From contig JAUPFV010000001.1 in assembly GCA_036936605.1 (NCBI GenBank), positions 345,165,081 through 345,229,080 on the forward strand: 64,000 nucleotides of DNA. Direction: 5' to 3'. The notes under the pieces were generated by a model. The model was given only the letters and a program-made list of their open reading frames with translations. It did no database searches and was not told the origin of the DNA. The position numbers were made by a program, and so were the translations under genes. The DNA is from Limnanthes douglasii subsp. nivea. Its lineage: Eukaryota > Streptophyta > Magnoliopsida > Brassicales > Limnanthaceae. This document shows, one piece after another, positions 1 through 10,857 of this stretch (the first letter of the stretch is position 1; each line of letters begins with the position of its first letter).

Positions 1-1084
1 GACCCGACTTTACTATCTGACCTAATAAGCCCATGGGTCAGTAATTAAGTATAAATACCCCAACCACTTCCATTAATAGGGGTAATCAGAATTTATTGCT
101 AGCACACAACTTAATTATCTCACTACCTTCTACTCTAAACATTAAATTCCACCAAACATCCAAAACACTTTACAAAATTACCATTAGACAAAAATAAACG
201 ACACCAATTAATATTATTAAACATTCAACTTTACTACAAAATAAACACCGTGCAATTCTAGTGCTACAAACTAAAAAATTCTAATAATACCGACCATGCG
301 TTTCTACTATAAACAAACACCATAGGATTTTCGTGTTACTGACCATGCGATTCTAGACCAAACAGACATATTGGATTTTGGTAATAGGCGAGACGTTTGA
401 CAAATAAACATGCATTGCACAACAATAAGCGAAACTATGTGAATAATGTGTATGACAGATAAAGAAGATGCGAGAAGTGGTTCTTATCTCACCTTCACGT
501 TTAAAGCAACTGAAAATGAAGTCTCAAAACATCAAAGTGGATACCGTACACTAAATTACAACCTAATTACTAAAAAGTAACACATCATATGCAAATACCG
601 CGACCTTGCATACTCTGAAACCCTCTGTTTACCCAAAAATAAAGTACGAAGGTGAGTTTTGATCAACGATACCTTGTCGTTACCCTAAGTCTAACTAAAA
701 ACCTAATTCATGTTACTTCAAGACTTCCAGATTTGGGTAACTAAACCAGAACCATCCAAATACAGAAAAACGTATAACTGGTACCTAGTTCTTACATGTG
801 ATTCAGATTCTACTATCATTTGCTAATAATAGAGGTCGAAACACAGACTCTAGCTCAAAATCACTATTTTAGGATCATGAATCGCATCTCATATGCGTGT
901 TAGGATTTTTCGGAGCTTGTTTGAAGCCTCGTCGGTGTTCCTCGACGATTTCGGTTGTTTTTTAGTTTTCTGGGTTTAAGGTTCAAAAGGGGAAGTAATG
1001 GGTAAAGAGCTAAAAAAATTCGTTTAAAAGAAGAAGAAAAATGTTTTCAACATAAAACACTTTTTTTTCCGAGGGAATCCGCAG
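1..1084. other. Unassigned AT-rich flank
   Basis: No coding region, RNA gene or transposon end could be recognised on either strand. A TATA-like stretch (TATAAATA) occurs near position 51 but leads into no ORF. The sequence grades into the ~230-bp repeat array at about 1085. Confidence 0.5.
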
Positions 1085-1570
1085 CCGCTACTCAAACAGG
1101 GTGAGTGCACACATGGTAAACCCTCGATCTCACGCAATAGCATGCAAACCAAAACCATAAGGTAAACCACACATGGTGATATGCTCAACCAATAAAGTAT
1201 TTGTAGAGGGAATCATACTCATGACATTTGGTCACAAGCTCTGCTTACTCCACCAACTCGGCTACCACTTTCGAGACAACCTAAAACGTTTTTTTTCTTT
1301 TTTTCGGAGGGAACCCAGAGCCACTACTCAGAGTGCAATGAGTGCGCACAGGGTAAACCCTCAGTCTGACGCAATAGCCTGCAAACCAACGCCAAAAGGT
1401 AAACCACACAAGCTGACATGCTCAACCGAGAAAACCTATGTAGAGGGACTCGAGCTTATGACCGTTGGTCACACGCATGTCTTACTCAACCAACTCGGCT
1501 ACCCTTTTCGGCAACCAAAAAGGTTTTTTTTTCGGAGGGAACTCGCAGCCGCTACTCAGAGTGCAATGAG
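1085..1570 (+). repeat. ~230-bp tandem repeat array, left part
   Basis: Two monomers are visible. Their shared landmark (GAGTGC[GA]CACA[GT]GGTAAACCCTC) starts at 1103 and 1340, a period of 237 bp, with the next landmark at 1568. Each monomer also contains GCAATAGCCTGCAAACCAA-like text, a TATGTAGAGGGA motif and a TTTTTCGGAGGGAA run. The array continues to the right of the hAT insertion. It reads through as short ORFs, but these are products of the repeat, not genes. It is a local satellite-like or minisatellite repeat of unknown origin. Confidence 0.8.
1563..1570. repeat. 8-bp target site duplication, left copy (GCAATGAG)
   Basis: GCAATGAG directly precedes the hAT 5' end and recurs directly after its 3' end at 3211-3218. 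Eight bp is the length expected for hAT elements. Confidence 0.9.
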
Positions 1571-1606
1571 CAGCGGCAGATCTACGTTGGGCTCCGGAGG
1601 GGCGGC

Positions 1607-1830
1607 CCCCCTTACCTAAAATATATGTTTTATAAAAAATTTAAAGTAATAATTATTTAAATAATATTGAAAATAAAAAAATTGACGCCCCTTAACTAAA
1701 ATATATATTTAGTAATTTTTTAAGGTAATAGTTATTTAAATAATATTAAAGTAATTCTACTACCCTTTAACTAAAATATATATTTTATAACCTTTTTAAA
1801 GTAATAATTATTTAAATAATATTAAATTAA
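1607..1830. repeat. ~75-80-bp tandem repeat inside the hAT element
   Basis: Three imperfect copies begin with CCCCTTAACTAAAATATAT-like text near 1607, 1687 and 1762. Each contains GTAATARTTATTTAAATAATATT. The first copy overlaps the subterminal region of the hAT element. Confidence 0.7.
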
Positions 1831-3003
1831 AAAATTTAAGATAATAATTGTTTTTAGATATGTTTTAAATTTAATGTCTAATGGTAGAAATTTTTTAATT
1901 TAAAAATTAGTAGGTTGACTATTGTTTATAAAATTTTTAGATTAAAAGTCTCAAATAACCGTGTAAATTTTAATTTACAAAATCTTGGATTATGGCTATT
2001 TTTAAGGAATAATTTAAGTTAGAAATCTTGAATATTTTAAAAGAAAATTTTAAGTTGATATTTATAAATTGTTGGAGGTAGTCTCGAGCATCTTAATCTC
2101 TAGAATATTAGAACTCGATTGATTTTGTAAGTGTTCTCAATTTGTTTTTGCCATAATTTGTTTAGATTTAATATTTCTTTAATCTTTCTAATTAATTGTG
2201 TTTTATCTCTTTCTTACTTTGATTTAGAAAAAGATAATGAGTTGCTGCATATGAACGAGACTATATTTCGATCAAAGAAATTAAAGAAAAGGGAAAAAGG
2301 AAGAACACGAACGAGTTTCACCAATTTATTTTTTCAAGGTATGTATATATTTTTTGTTTTCTTTTGAAATTTTATTATTATTTTGATCTTAAAATCCTTG
2401 TTAATCAATATTTTTTTTCTGATATGATTTGTGGTCATTTTGGGAAGTGAAAATATATTTATTTAATTTAAAGACAATATATATGGAAATATTTGTTAGT
2501 TTTTTTTAAAATAAAATTATATATTTGTTAATTTTTACATCAAATTATCTATATGTATTTAAAAAATATTTTTTATATATAAAAAAAATTGAATTTATTT
2601 CCATCCATTTCTAAAAAATATATTTTATACATTTATCTTTTGAAATATCTTTTACATATTAAATGATTTTGTTATATTTTATTTTTTTAAATATCTTTTA
2701 AAAATAATATATTAATATTTTCATCTATGTGTTAAAAATATGTTTTATATAACAAATTGCATTTATTTTCATTTATTTTTCAAAAATATATTTTTTTATA
2801 ACAAATTTTATTTACTTTTATGTAAATTTTAAAATATCTTTTTAAGATATTAAATTTGGTTTTGTTATATTCTATTTTATTTTATATATCTTTTAAAAAT
2901 AATATATTAAGATACAATATATATAAAATAAAACCAAGGAATAGCTACTTGTTCTTCAAGTAGCTTGAGTAATAATAATATGATTCATTCCCTCTATATC
3001 AAG

Positions 3004-3095
3004 ACCTAATGATGATAGTGTAGAATTTCATTTGAATGAATATATAGTGACCTAATGATGATAGTGTAGAATTTTATTTGAATGAATATATAGTG
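3004..3095. repeat. 46-bp tandem duplication near the hAT right end
   Basis: ACCTAATGATGATAGTGTAG begins at 3004 and again at 3050. The two 46-bp units differ by one base. Confidence 0.9.
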
Positions 3096-3210
3096 AGTGA
3101 TATGGACTACGCTAACTTATTGGAAATTCTGATAGTAATGTTAGAGTTAAAATTCGAGAATTCGACGAGAATTTTAGCCCCCCTTACTTCAATTCCTAGA
3201 TCCGCCATTG

Positions 3211-3218
3211 GCAATGAG
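3211..3218. repeat. 8-bp target site duplication, right copy (GCAATGAG)
   Basis: It is identical to 1563-1570 and directly abuts the hAT right terminus. Confidence 0.9.
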
Positions 3219-3720
3219 TGCGCACAGGGTAAACCCTCAGTCTGACGCAATAGCCTGCAAACCAACGCTAGAAGGTAAACCGCACAAGATGACACGCTCA
3301 TCCGATAAAGCGTATGTAGAGGGACTTAAACTCATGCTTTTGGTCACAAGCATGCCTTACTCAACCGACTCGGCTACCCCATTGGAGGCAACCTAAAATG
3401 TTTTTTCCGGAGGGAATCTGTAACCGCTACTCAGAGTGCAATGAGTGCGCACATGGTAAACCCTCAGTGAGTAGCAATGAGTGCGCACAGGGTAAACCCT
3501 CAGTCTGACGCAATAGCCTGCAAACCAACGCCAAAAAGTAAACCTGCCAGATTCCACCAAATATACAAATAGATACTAACCATACATATCCTCCAATTAC
3601 ACAAGGTGACAGGCTCAACCGAGAAAGCGTATGTAGAAACACTCGAACTCATGACTTTTGATCAACATACCCTACTCAACTACAAGCTACTGTTTGGACA
3701 CCTAAAGTGGTTTATTTATA
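3219..3720 (+). repeat. ~230-bp tandem repeat array, right part
   Basis: This continues the array interrupted by the hAT. Landmarks lie at 3216 (in the target duplication), 3443 and 3479. The 36-bp step between the last two shows a short internal duplication. The last monomer carries extra sequence at about 3541-3600 and decays toward 3720. Confidence 0.75.
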
Positions 3721-3852
3721 TAGATAGATGTATTTTTGTCCATTTTTAATTCCATATATTATTGGTTTTTCATTTTTAAATATTACGTAGTAATATGATA
3801 CTTAACTAAGTATTAGTTCTTCCAAATATGTAATATATTTATAAAACAATTA

Positions 3853-3861
3853 TAAAACAAA
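3853..3861. repeat. 9-bp target site duplication of MULE-A, left copy (TAAAACAAA)
   Basis: TAAAACAAA directly precedes the left terminal repeat and recurs at 15401-15409 directly after the right terminus. Nine bp is typical for Mutator-like elements. Confidence 0.92.
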
Positions 3862-3888
3862 GAGAAAAGTACCCCTAAATACCTTCTC
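3862..3888 (+). repeat. MULE-A left terminal inverted repeat
   Basis: It begins GAGAAAAGTACCCCTAAATA and pairs with 15374-15400. The CTAAATACCTTCTC portion is shared with the start of MULE-B (16219) and of a third MULE at 63523. Confidence 0.85.
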
Positions 3889-3976
3889 AAGTATCAAATA
3901 CCAAGATGGTACCCGTTTTTGGACTAGTTTCATAAACTACCTAAAGCCACATTTTGGACAATTATACCCTCTAGGG

Positions 3977-3984
3977 TATAAAAG
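3977..3984 (+). promoter_or_regulatory. TATA box of the MULE-A left promoter
   Basis: TATAAAAG follows a short palindrome (ATACCCT-CT-AGGGTAT). It lies about 1 kb before the Ulp1 ATG, most of which is taken up by a 5'UTR intron. The same box is conserved in MULE-B (about 16320). Confidence 0.6.
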
Positions 3985-4429
3985 GGGTTCTTTTTGTTGA
4001 AACACCCTTTTTTCACCTTCAAATCAGACTTTTGGGTTACAATTCCCCCCACTTTCACATTTCTAAATTTGTGGAGAGAGAAACACGTTTTACGAGAGCG
4101 AAACGAAAAGACAACCGGCGATATCAATACACCTCTGCACCTCTGTTCCGATATTCGTCACAACCACGGCGGATCACCGGCCACCAGCAAGGAACGTCGT
4201 CCGGTAGAAGTGAAACCAACCGGTGAAACACCGACGAAGACTAACCACTGTCTCTGTCTCTTTGAAGCACGACCGGCGAAATTATCTAGAAGCAACGGCG
4301 AACCACCGCCGAGAAGCAACCTAAACTTTGAAGCAACCACTGTCTCTGTCTCTTTGAAGCACGACCGGCGAGCATCGAACTTCAACGACGTTTCCGTCGA
4401 ACGGAACAGTCTCATTCGAACCAAACCAG

Positions 4430-4979
4430 GTATCTGTCTCTGTTTCCATGTGTAGGTTCTTTTACATTGTCTGTCGATGGCTGTTAGACTTCTTTTCTCG
4501 TACAGTGGTTGTATCTTACTGATGCTCGAACGGAATATTAAGCGTTTGTCTTACTGTTGGTCGACCGGTCGATTGTTCGTTGTATTGGTACTGATTACGG
4601 TGTTGTTGATAGCACTGCTAGGAGGATGTTTGTAGCGTTTCGATTTTGCGTAGGGTTGCCCGATCTCTAGCAATATGGTCATTCACATCTATCAGTATAT
4701 AGTTTAGGGGACCTGGCATGGTTTAATCGTTAACGTGTTTGATCGTGTGCAACAGATATAAGATGCTGTTCCAAATGTTGTGAGCGTATGTAGGTGTCGT
4801 CATACATCTAGCAATTTATATTGTAAATACTATCAGGGTCTGATAAGTCATGTACATGTAAGAAATGACGTCAAGGCGATAATTATAAGTTTGAACGTGT
4901 TTGTAATGCAGTGGCTGCTAAGTGTTATTGCACCTTGTTAAAATGTGAATTAGTAACTAGCTTATGTAAATGTTGACAG
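4430..4979 (+). other. Predicted 5'UTR intron of the Ulp1-type gene
   Basis: A donor (CCAAACCAG|GTATCTG) and an acceptor (GTTGACAG|G) bracket 550 bp just upstream of the ATG at 4986. MULE-B keeps an equivalent donor near 16775 (AAAACCAG|GTATTT). This is a prediction from splice-site sequence only. Confidence 0.55.
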
Positions 4980-4985
4980 GTTAAA

Positions 4986-7900
4986 ATGACAGGAGTATTC
5001 TACCGCTCGGGATTGGTTGGCATAATCAATGTCTTGAGACGTGATATAATCAAACCAGAACACATCGAGGCTGCTCGCGGAACACCTTTCTACACATTGC
5101 TCAAAACCTCGTACGACTTGAGGAACGAAACTCTCAAGCTTAAAAAGTTCCACCACCTGATCGAGGCGATCTGTGGTTTATACGACGTTAGATGGAAGGC
5201 TTTCAAGATTGGACAGAAGCGTGTTAGGCTTACCAAAAAAGACGTTCAGGCGATCTTTGGCCTCAGACACGGAAACGAAGAAATGCCGATGAGCAAATCA
5301 GGTGGATTTATCGCTCGGTACGCCGAAGGAGCAGAGCTAGAATCGACTTTGATGAAGAAATATTTCTTGAGTCCAAGGACGAGGAAAAGCGGACCAACAA
5401 ACGACAAATCAGTTTCAAACGCGCTAATAAAGGTAAATAGAGTATTTTTGAATGCAGTTGTTTTGTAGTTTGTACAGCATGCTGTGATGGTTGATGAAAT
5501 CCAGTTACATTTTCACATCACTATAAAAAGATTGCTATAAATAGCAATATAGGAACACCAAGATATCATAGAGACTGTTACTTTAAAAGAACAGATAAAT
5601 TAGACCTAATTTATAAGATGGTGGATAGATAGCAAGATGCAATGGACTAAATATCAGACTGTTGCAGCATAGATAGCAATTTAGCCTGGGATGGATATCA
5701 GAGTATGTAACAAATGTAAGTGTGGTTAAATATGAAACAGAAAACAAAGCCTGATGTATGCAGATCTGTAAAGTATCAGCCGTGAATAGATTAGATATCA
5801 GAGGTTAGCATCATAGATAGCAAAATACACATCTATAGATATCAGAGTATGTTTAAAAACAACTATGGAATGTATGCAATCATATGTTTAATATCTTATT
5901 AGTTGTGGATGCCTTTGATTGTTCTTTCTATATTGTTGTTATGATTTTGGATGTTTTTGTAGGAAGCAATCGAGAAAGCAGTTAGAGAATGAGGGGAGGA
6001 TGAAGCGATGGATGTGGCTAGGCTACTGATACTTTTCATATGCTCGACACTGTTCTTTTCAGTGTCGGGCGATGTAATCGGGTGGACAGCAATCTTCTAC
6101 GTGGAGAATCTGGACAAGATAAACGACTATGACTGGTCTGGAGCCATATGGTCGGTGAGCTCAGGGACGACGAGGTATGTTGTGGTATAGTAGATATATC
6201 GTAGTAGTATAATACATATATCAGTTATGATTAAAATATTTTGCTGCTAAATGAATATTACACTGTATCTCCTAGGTTGTCGGCGGGGAGTTGGTGTTTA
6301 CAGCATCAGAATGTTTTGCTTATGGAGTAAATGATTCGAGGATAAGGTGGGAAGGGGCTGGTGAACCAAGCGAAGAGAAGAGTAGGAAAAGAAAAAAATC
6401 TGTTGCGAAGAGAAGTTCAATAAGGAAAGAAGATGACGGAGCTGGTAGTAAGAAGATAAGAAGTTCGATGATTGAGGTTGAAGATGATGTTACGTTGGGG
6501 GAGTTCATTGTGGAGAGGAAGGCAAGAGTTGGTAAAATCAAAGGGGAGAGGTTGAAGAACCGGACAAAACGTAGGTCGAGCATGATTCCTAGTTTTGGAG
6601 TGCTGTCGCAGTCGGTACTGCGCGACAGCAAAAAACTGAAAAAAAGAAGCCGGTTGCGCCGGTTGAAAGTTGAGAACAAGAGGCTTAAAACATGCCTTGA
6701 TGAAAGAAACGAAGAGGTTAGTGCTAGCATGACAAGTATAACTAATAACATCTGTATGTTTGTTAAAATGAGAATGTATATCAAAGAAGTATTATGTAAC
6801 TATCATTGTTATAAATAATGAATTAATTTCTACTGCTCGTTTGAATCAGGTTGAAAATTTGAAAAAAGATCTGGAGGACCTTAAACAAAAGCTGGAGCTG
6901 GCAGGTGAAATAATGGATGGTGAGGAGCACCAACTGATGTTGACCTTGTCCACGCCATTTTGCCGCGTTGATGAGGAAGTTAATGAAACATTCGATGCAC
7001 GCGTTGGGGAGAAGTTGGTTAAGGAAACACTGGTTTACAAAAGAAGCCGTAGGCCTGTAGTAGCCGAAACAGGAAAAGCAACGGAAGAAGAGGGCGTTGA
7101 TGGGGAGGACAAAACAGACGAACGAGAGGAGTTTGACAAAGCTAAGCATAATGAAAGGGACGAATCGGAGGAGGACAAAGAAGAAGTCGACGGAGGTGGG
7201 GTTCAATCCGAAACGGTTGTTGAACCATTGGAAGAAAGTACTACACAGGATGCTGTTGCTGTTGATGTGTCATGGAAGCCGGAAGGGACTACAACAAGTA
7301 GTTGTGACGCTGGTAATGGGAAACGGGATGTGGCAGAAGGAATACCACCCCTAACTCATGCTGCCGGTGCGCAGAATGTAGTTTTGGAACCTGCACAGGG
7401 ACCTGGAGTCGTAAACGAAGAGGTTGAACAACAGCAGCTGGCGGTGGACAGAAATGATTTGTTGGACGAAGTATCCAACGATATAACAAAAACAATGGAA
7501 CGACAGTTGGAGGAGTCGCAAAAAACTGTCGATGAAGGAAAGAAGGCAGCGATCATCGGTGAGGACAAAGGAGGAGATGAAATAGTAGTAGCAACTACAT
7601 TGTTGGAGATAGCAGCAACCGAACTACAGGTTCCGGAACAGGTCTCTCACAATGTAAGTGGATGTTAAAGTTTTATATGAATATCATACATGATTGATAG
7701 TTAATCTCGCAGTTAATGGTTTCCAATCGTATGTTTTTAGGTCTTCGAAACAGCGGAGACTGAAGACACACGAAACTCTAGCTTAGTTCTATTGACTGGC
7801 ACCGGAACAGCAGCAAAGTGCGAACAGCTATCACAAGCTGTGTCTCCAATGAAGGTGTTAGAAATTTCAAACAGAGGAGATCAATCCGCAGGGAAGATCG

Positions 7901-9417
7901 AAAAAGTGTCACAGGTTGAGCCGTCTTCGTACGCAACCCCAGAACAACAGAAAGCAGCATCGAAGGGTCTTATTGTCAAGTCGGTTACACCGTTGGGTGA
8001 CGATAGCTTCATAGACTGCACCCAATCATTTTACGCTGAAGTTGACAAGGCTGTTGAAACTTCAAACGAGAAGAGACGAACACTCGAATCCATCGAGGAA
8101 GAACAAACGGACGTTGAGGTAAGTAGATATTTGGTATTCTCGATAAACTTTTAAACTGTATTGTAACAGTTTACGACCATGCTTGTTTTTTTTAGGTACC
8201 CATTGATGACATGCCTGGGTTCAACTTGCTTACTCCGACGCAGGTACAACAACAGCGAACTGAAGTTGTAGCTTGGCCGGTCCAGACACATACAACGGAA
8301 CTGATCGATGTAAGTGAGTACGAGAAAGTGCTTAAACTGAAACAGGTAGAAAGCCAGGAAGATCCAGAAGTGTGGTACTTGCCAACATCAGAGTTCTCTT
8401 ACAGGCTTTCCGTAAGTGTGACAGAGTTAATGGAACTTCCCAACGAAACTCAACTGGACTTCAAGGTAAAATTATATTAGGATATATCTATCGTAATGTA
8501 CGTGTTCGTCTAGCAACGTGGTCGTATATGTCTATCATTGTTAATTGAAGCAGCTATCATTGTGTCAACCAATAAAGTGTTGGTTGCTCAACTCACTTGA
8601 GATTGTAATTGTGTTCTGATAGGTAATAGATGCTTGGATATATAAGCTGTTAAAGGATTCAGATTTCAAAGTCCCTGTGAAAGGGTTTGATAATAAGTAT
8701 TCATTTCGTGTGCCGGCCATTCAAATAACTGGGATTGCAACTGTAAGTTCCCATGGGATTATTGCTTTTATATTAGGTACAGGCACTTCCTTTATTAATT
8801 TCGTAAATTTACAGGGGACACTGGCTAAAAAGGGAGATATGTCTGCGATTGTGGACAATGTTTTTGAGACAATGCACCCCGACACATATGTTGCATTAGT
8901 CCCCCTATGTACTGTAAACACGGAGGGCGTGAACCACTGGACGCTCCTGGTCATAGACATGGAGAACGGGGCTGCTAGAAGCTACAACCCAATGTTGCCG
9001 TGGAGCAAATTCATTCCAGATAAGACGAGAAACACAGCCGATGCTCTGGTAAGGAAACTAAATTACAAGTAAAATATTTTGATTGCACATCTAGCTATTT
9101 CGAACATTACATATAGCAAGGAGTATAATAATGCATATCATTGACTGCTGCTGTATCTATCACTGCAGCTGGCATATTGCATGAAGAAGAAGTATATACC
9201 GCATGTTAAAGGTGGGTACAAAATTAAGACCATGTTAAACATCCCACAGCAAAAGAGGGGCAGCTACGACTGCGGTGTTTTCGTTTGCAAATACGTAGAA
9301 GACATAATTACAACAGGGTTGGTTGGACGGCAATATGATGATGAAATGCCGGCAGTAACAAGAGCCAAAATATTCAAACATTTCTTGAATGATCATAACA
9401 CAAACAGTCGTTGGTAG
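4986..9417 (+). CDS. MULE-borne Ulp1-type (C48) cysteine protease, nine exons, one in-frame stop
   Basis: Predicted exons: 4986-5432, 5963-6154, 6276-6716, 6850-7653, 7741-8118, 8196-8465, 8623-8742, 8815-9048 and 9169-9417. All introns are GT-AG and phase 0, giving 1044 residues. Residues 1-360 hold a conserved N-terminal block resembling the DUF1985-type domain of transposon Ulp1 proteins. Residues ~300-800 are charged and partly coiled-coil. The Ulp1 fold is C-terminal: His925 in NHWTLLVID, Asn942 where the family usually has Asp, Gln990 in PQQKRGSYDCG and the nucleophile Cys997. Such proteases cut SUMO-like proteins, but the role in transposition is unknown. A TGA at 5990-5992 breaks exon 2. 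An in-frame acceptor ending at 5998 would skip it and remove 12 codons. Otherwise the gene is open. Confidence 0.82.
5433..5962 (+). other. Intron 1 of the Ulp1 gene, filled with TAGCAA / TATCAG motif repeats
   Basis: This 530-bp intron contains at least four alternations of a TAGCAA-type motif and a TATCAGA-type motif, spaced about 25-40 bp (for example around 5530-5570, 5620-5700 and 5815-5850). The same alternation fills other non-coding parts of MULE-A and MULE-B. Confidence 0.6.
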
Positions 9418-10350
9418 TATGTAACTTATCTTTTGGTAACAATTTGTATATTTCGCATAGATTAGCTATGGGTGAATGTAGCAATACCTCTATGATTTAT
9501 GTTTGTAGACTGAAATTTATATATTTTGCATATTTTTACTTGATGCAGTCGGCTGTGAAAAAGTTATCAAAGAAAAGTTTGTAATAATTAAGCTATCTGA
9601 ATTGGCCTCCAAAGCTAGCAATCAGGAGTAACTGAAATACCAGAGTATATAATACAAAATATCAGAAAGTCTTATTTGATCCCATAATATGTAAACATAT
9701 TAGTCATACCAAATGTATATTGAAACGTATTAGCAATGACAGTTGCTTCAATCTCTAGCCACGCCCGAAAGCACCACGCCAACATCCTTACACAAAATCA
9801 ACATTGATAATGATCCACGGTTCGAAAATATCAATATTGCATATATAAGGACAACTATCAATGTTCACCAAAGTGTCTATCTGGGGTTAAGGAAAGATCT
9901 ATCTGGGGTTAAACAAGAAAATATCGTAGTGGGAAACATATCGTAATTTATAAAATTTTTGGTTACGAAACATAAAGTATAGTTTTAGATATCGTTCAGA
10001 AAAAATAGATAGACCATTAAGGTTTTAAATTTTTAATATCATTTATCTACCATTCAGAATTACTCGCAAATATCATATAACAGGTTAGTGATGCACAAAA
10101 TAAAAATATATGGACTGCACAACATGGTTATTGGTAGATAAATGCAATTAATTTGTTGAAAGGACTAGTAACCACACACATTACTCAGTACTACATTAAT
10201 GTTTTAAAACCATTGGTTAGATTGAACTTGAAAAGACAATGGGTAGATGAAGTAGAATGATTACATTCATTTAATGAACGTGTGCCATTAAAGTTGTGAA
10301 AGAAAATATGGTTGCTTAAGGGGACTCAGCATTGGGAGCTGGGTTTTTGC
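9418..10350 (+). other. Non-coding spacer with a copied mudrA fragment (about 9600-9790)
   Basis: No gene is supported here. The stretch 9600-9790 aligns in the same orientation with 12885-13050, which is mudrA intron 1 plus the end of its exon 1. Both share GCTAGCAATCAG, CAAATGTATATTGA(A/G)ACGTATT and GAAAGCA(C/A)CACGCC in the same order. It is a diverged internal duplication. A 67-codon ORF at 9743 is a by-product of this copy. Confidence 0.65.
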
Positions 10351-10358
10351 TATAAATA
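10351..10358 (+). promoter_or_regulatory. TATA box of the acidic gene
   Basis: TATAAATA lies 105 bp before the ATG at 10456, a normal plant spacing for a transcript with a ~70-nt leader. Its presence suggests the acidic gene has its own promoter. Confidence 0.65.
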
Positions 10359-10455
10359 GAGGGTCATATCTCAACCTATTACTCACAAACTCACAAGCAA
10401 AGGAAAAAAAAACACAGAACCTATACCCTAACTTGAAACACCTGCTCCTCCAACC

Positions 10456-10857
10456 ATGGCTCCTTCATCACCCTTCTCCCCACACCACAGCAGCGACGAC
10501 GCCTGGTCCTCTGACTACTACTCATGCGAGAAGGCCTACAAGCACACGACGACGTCGGAGTACTCCTCTGACGAAGAAGATGCATGGTCTGTCTGGTCTG
10601 ACGAACAGGAAGACCCGTATGGTTCATGGGACTCTTGGTCCATGGAAGACTGGTATCTTTCTGACGATGAGAAGGTGCCAAAAAGGAAGAGGTGTAAGAG
10701 CATTAACCCATTTTGGGATGAGGAAGACGATGATGAAGATGAAGAGGCAGACGATGAGGCCTCTGACGATGATGATGAAGTTGAAGATGAAGAAGAAGAA
10801 GGAGAAGACGAAGAAGAAGAAGAGGACGAGGGCTCTAATGGAGACGACTCCGATTAG
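10456..10857 (+). CDS. Small acidic protein of MULE-A, function unknown
   Basis: A single-exon ORF of 133 residues. The start is in a strong plant context (AACCATGGCT) behind a TATA box, which supports this start. Residues 1-75 are rich in Ser, Asp, Trp and Tyr (repeated SSD, WS and DEE motifs). A basic patch, KRKRCK, lies near residue 78. The last ~45 residues are almost all Asp and Glu, ending GSNGDDSD. No known domain, signal peptide or membrane segment is visible. The acidic tail and stop also survive in MULE-B (17485-17559), so the gene was part of the family before MULE-B was deleted. The composition would suit a histone- or DNA-mimic or a chromatin-interacting protein, but that is speculation. 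It is not recognisably MURB. Confidence 0.65.
   Translation: MAPSSPFSPHHSSDDAWSSDYYSCEKAYKHTTTSEYSSDEEDAWSVWSDEQEDPYGSWDSWSMEDWYLSDDEKVPKRKRCKSINPFWDEEDDDEDEEADDEASDDDDEVEDEEEEGEDEEEEEDEGSNGDDSD

Larger units (their letters stand above)
1571..3210. mobile_element. Non-autonomous hAT transposon (1640 bp)
   Basis: The left end reads CAGCGGCAGATCTACG. The reverse complement of the right end reads CAATGGCGGATCTAGG. They form a matching imperfect terminal inverted repeat of the CAGTGGCGGATCTAG type seen in plant hAT elements. Both ends continue into a run of Gs or Cs next to CTTAC, also in inverted orientation. A perfect 8-bp duplication, GCAATGAG, flanks the element. The interior is very AT-rich and has no transposase ORF, so the copy must depend on a transposase made elsewhere. 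It interrupts a monomer of the ~230-bp tandem repeat. Confidence 0.88.

Noticed and set aside
1173..1660. Overlapping ORFs in the ~230-bp tandem repeat
   Set aside because: The codons repeat with the monomer and shift frame between copies. No domain, promoter or splice signal is seen.
4158..4455. ORFs in the MULE-A leader (both strands)
   Set aside because: They lie before the 5'UTR donor at 4429 in a short-repeat-rich leader, and MULE-B does not preserve the frames.
6320..6784. Minus-strand ORF of 154 codons
   Set aside because: It is the reverse reading of the Lys/Glu-rich exon 3 of the Ulp1 gene, and the hydrophobic product is an artefact of complementing purine-rich codons.
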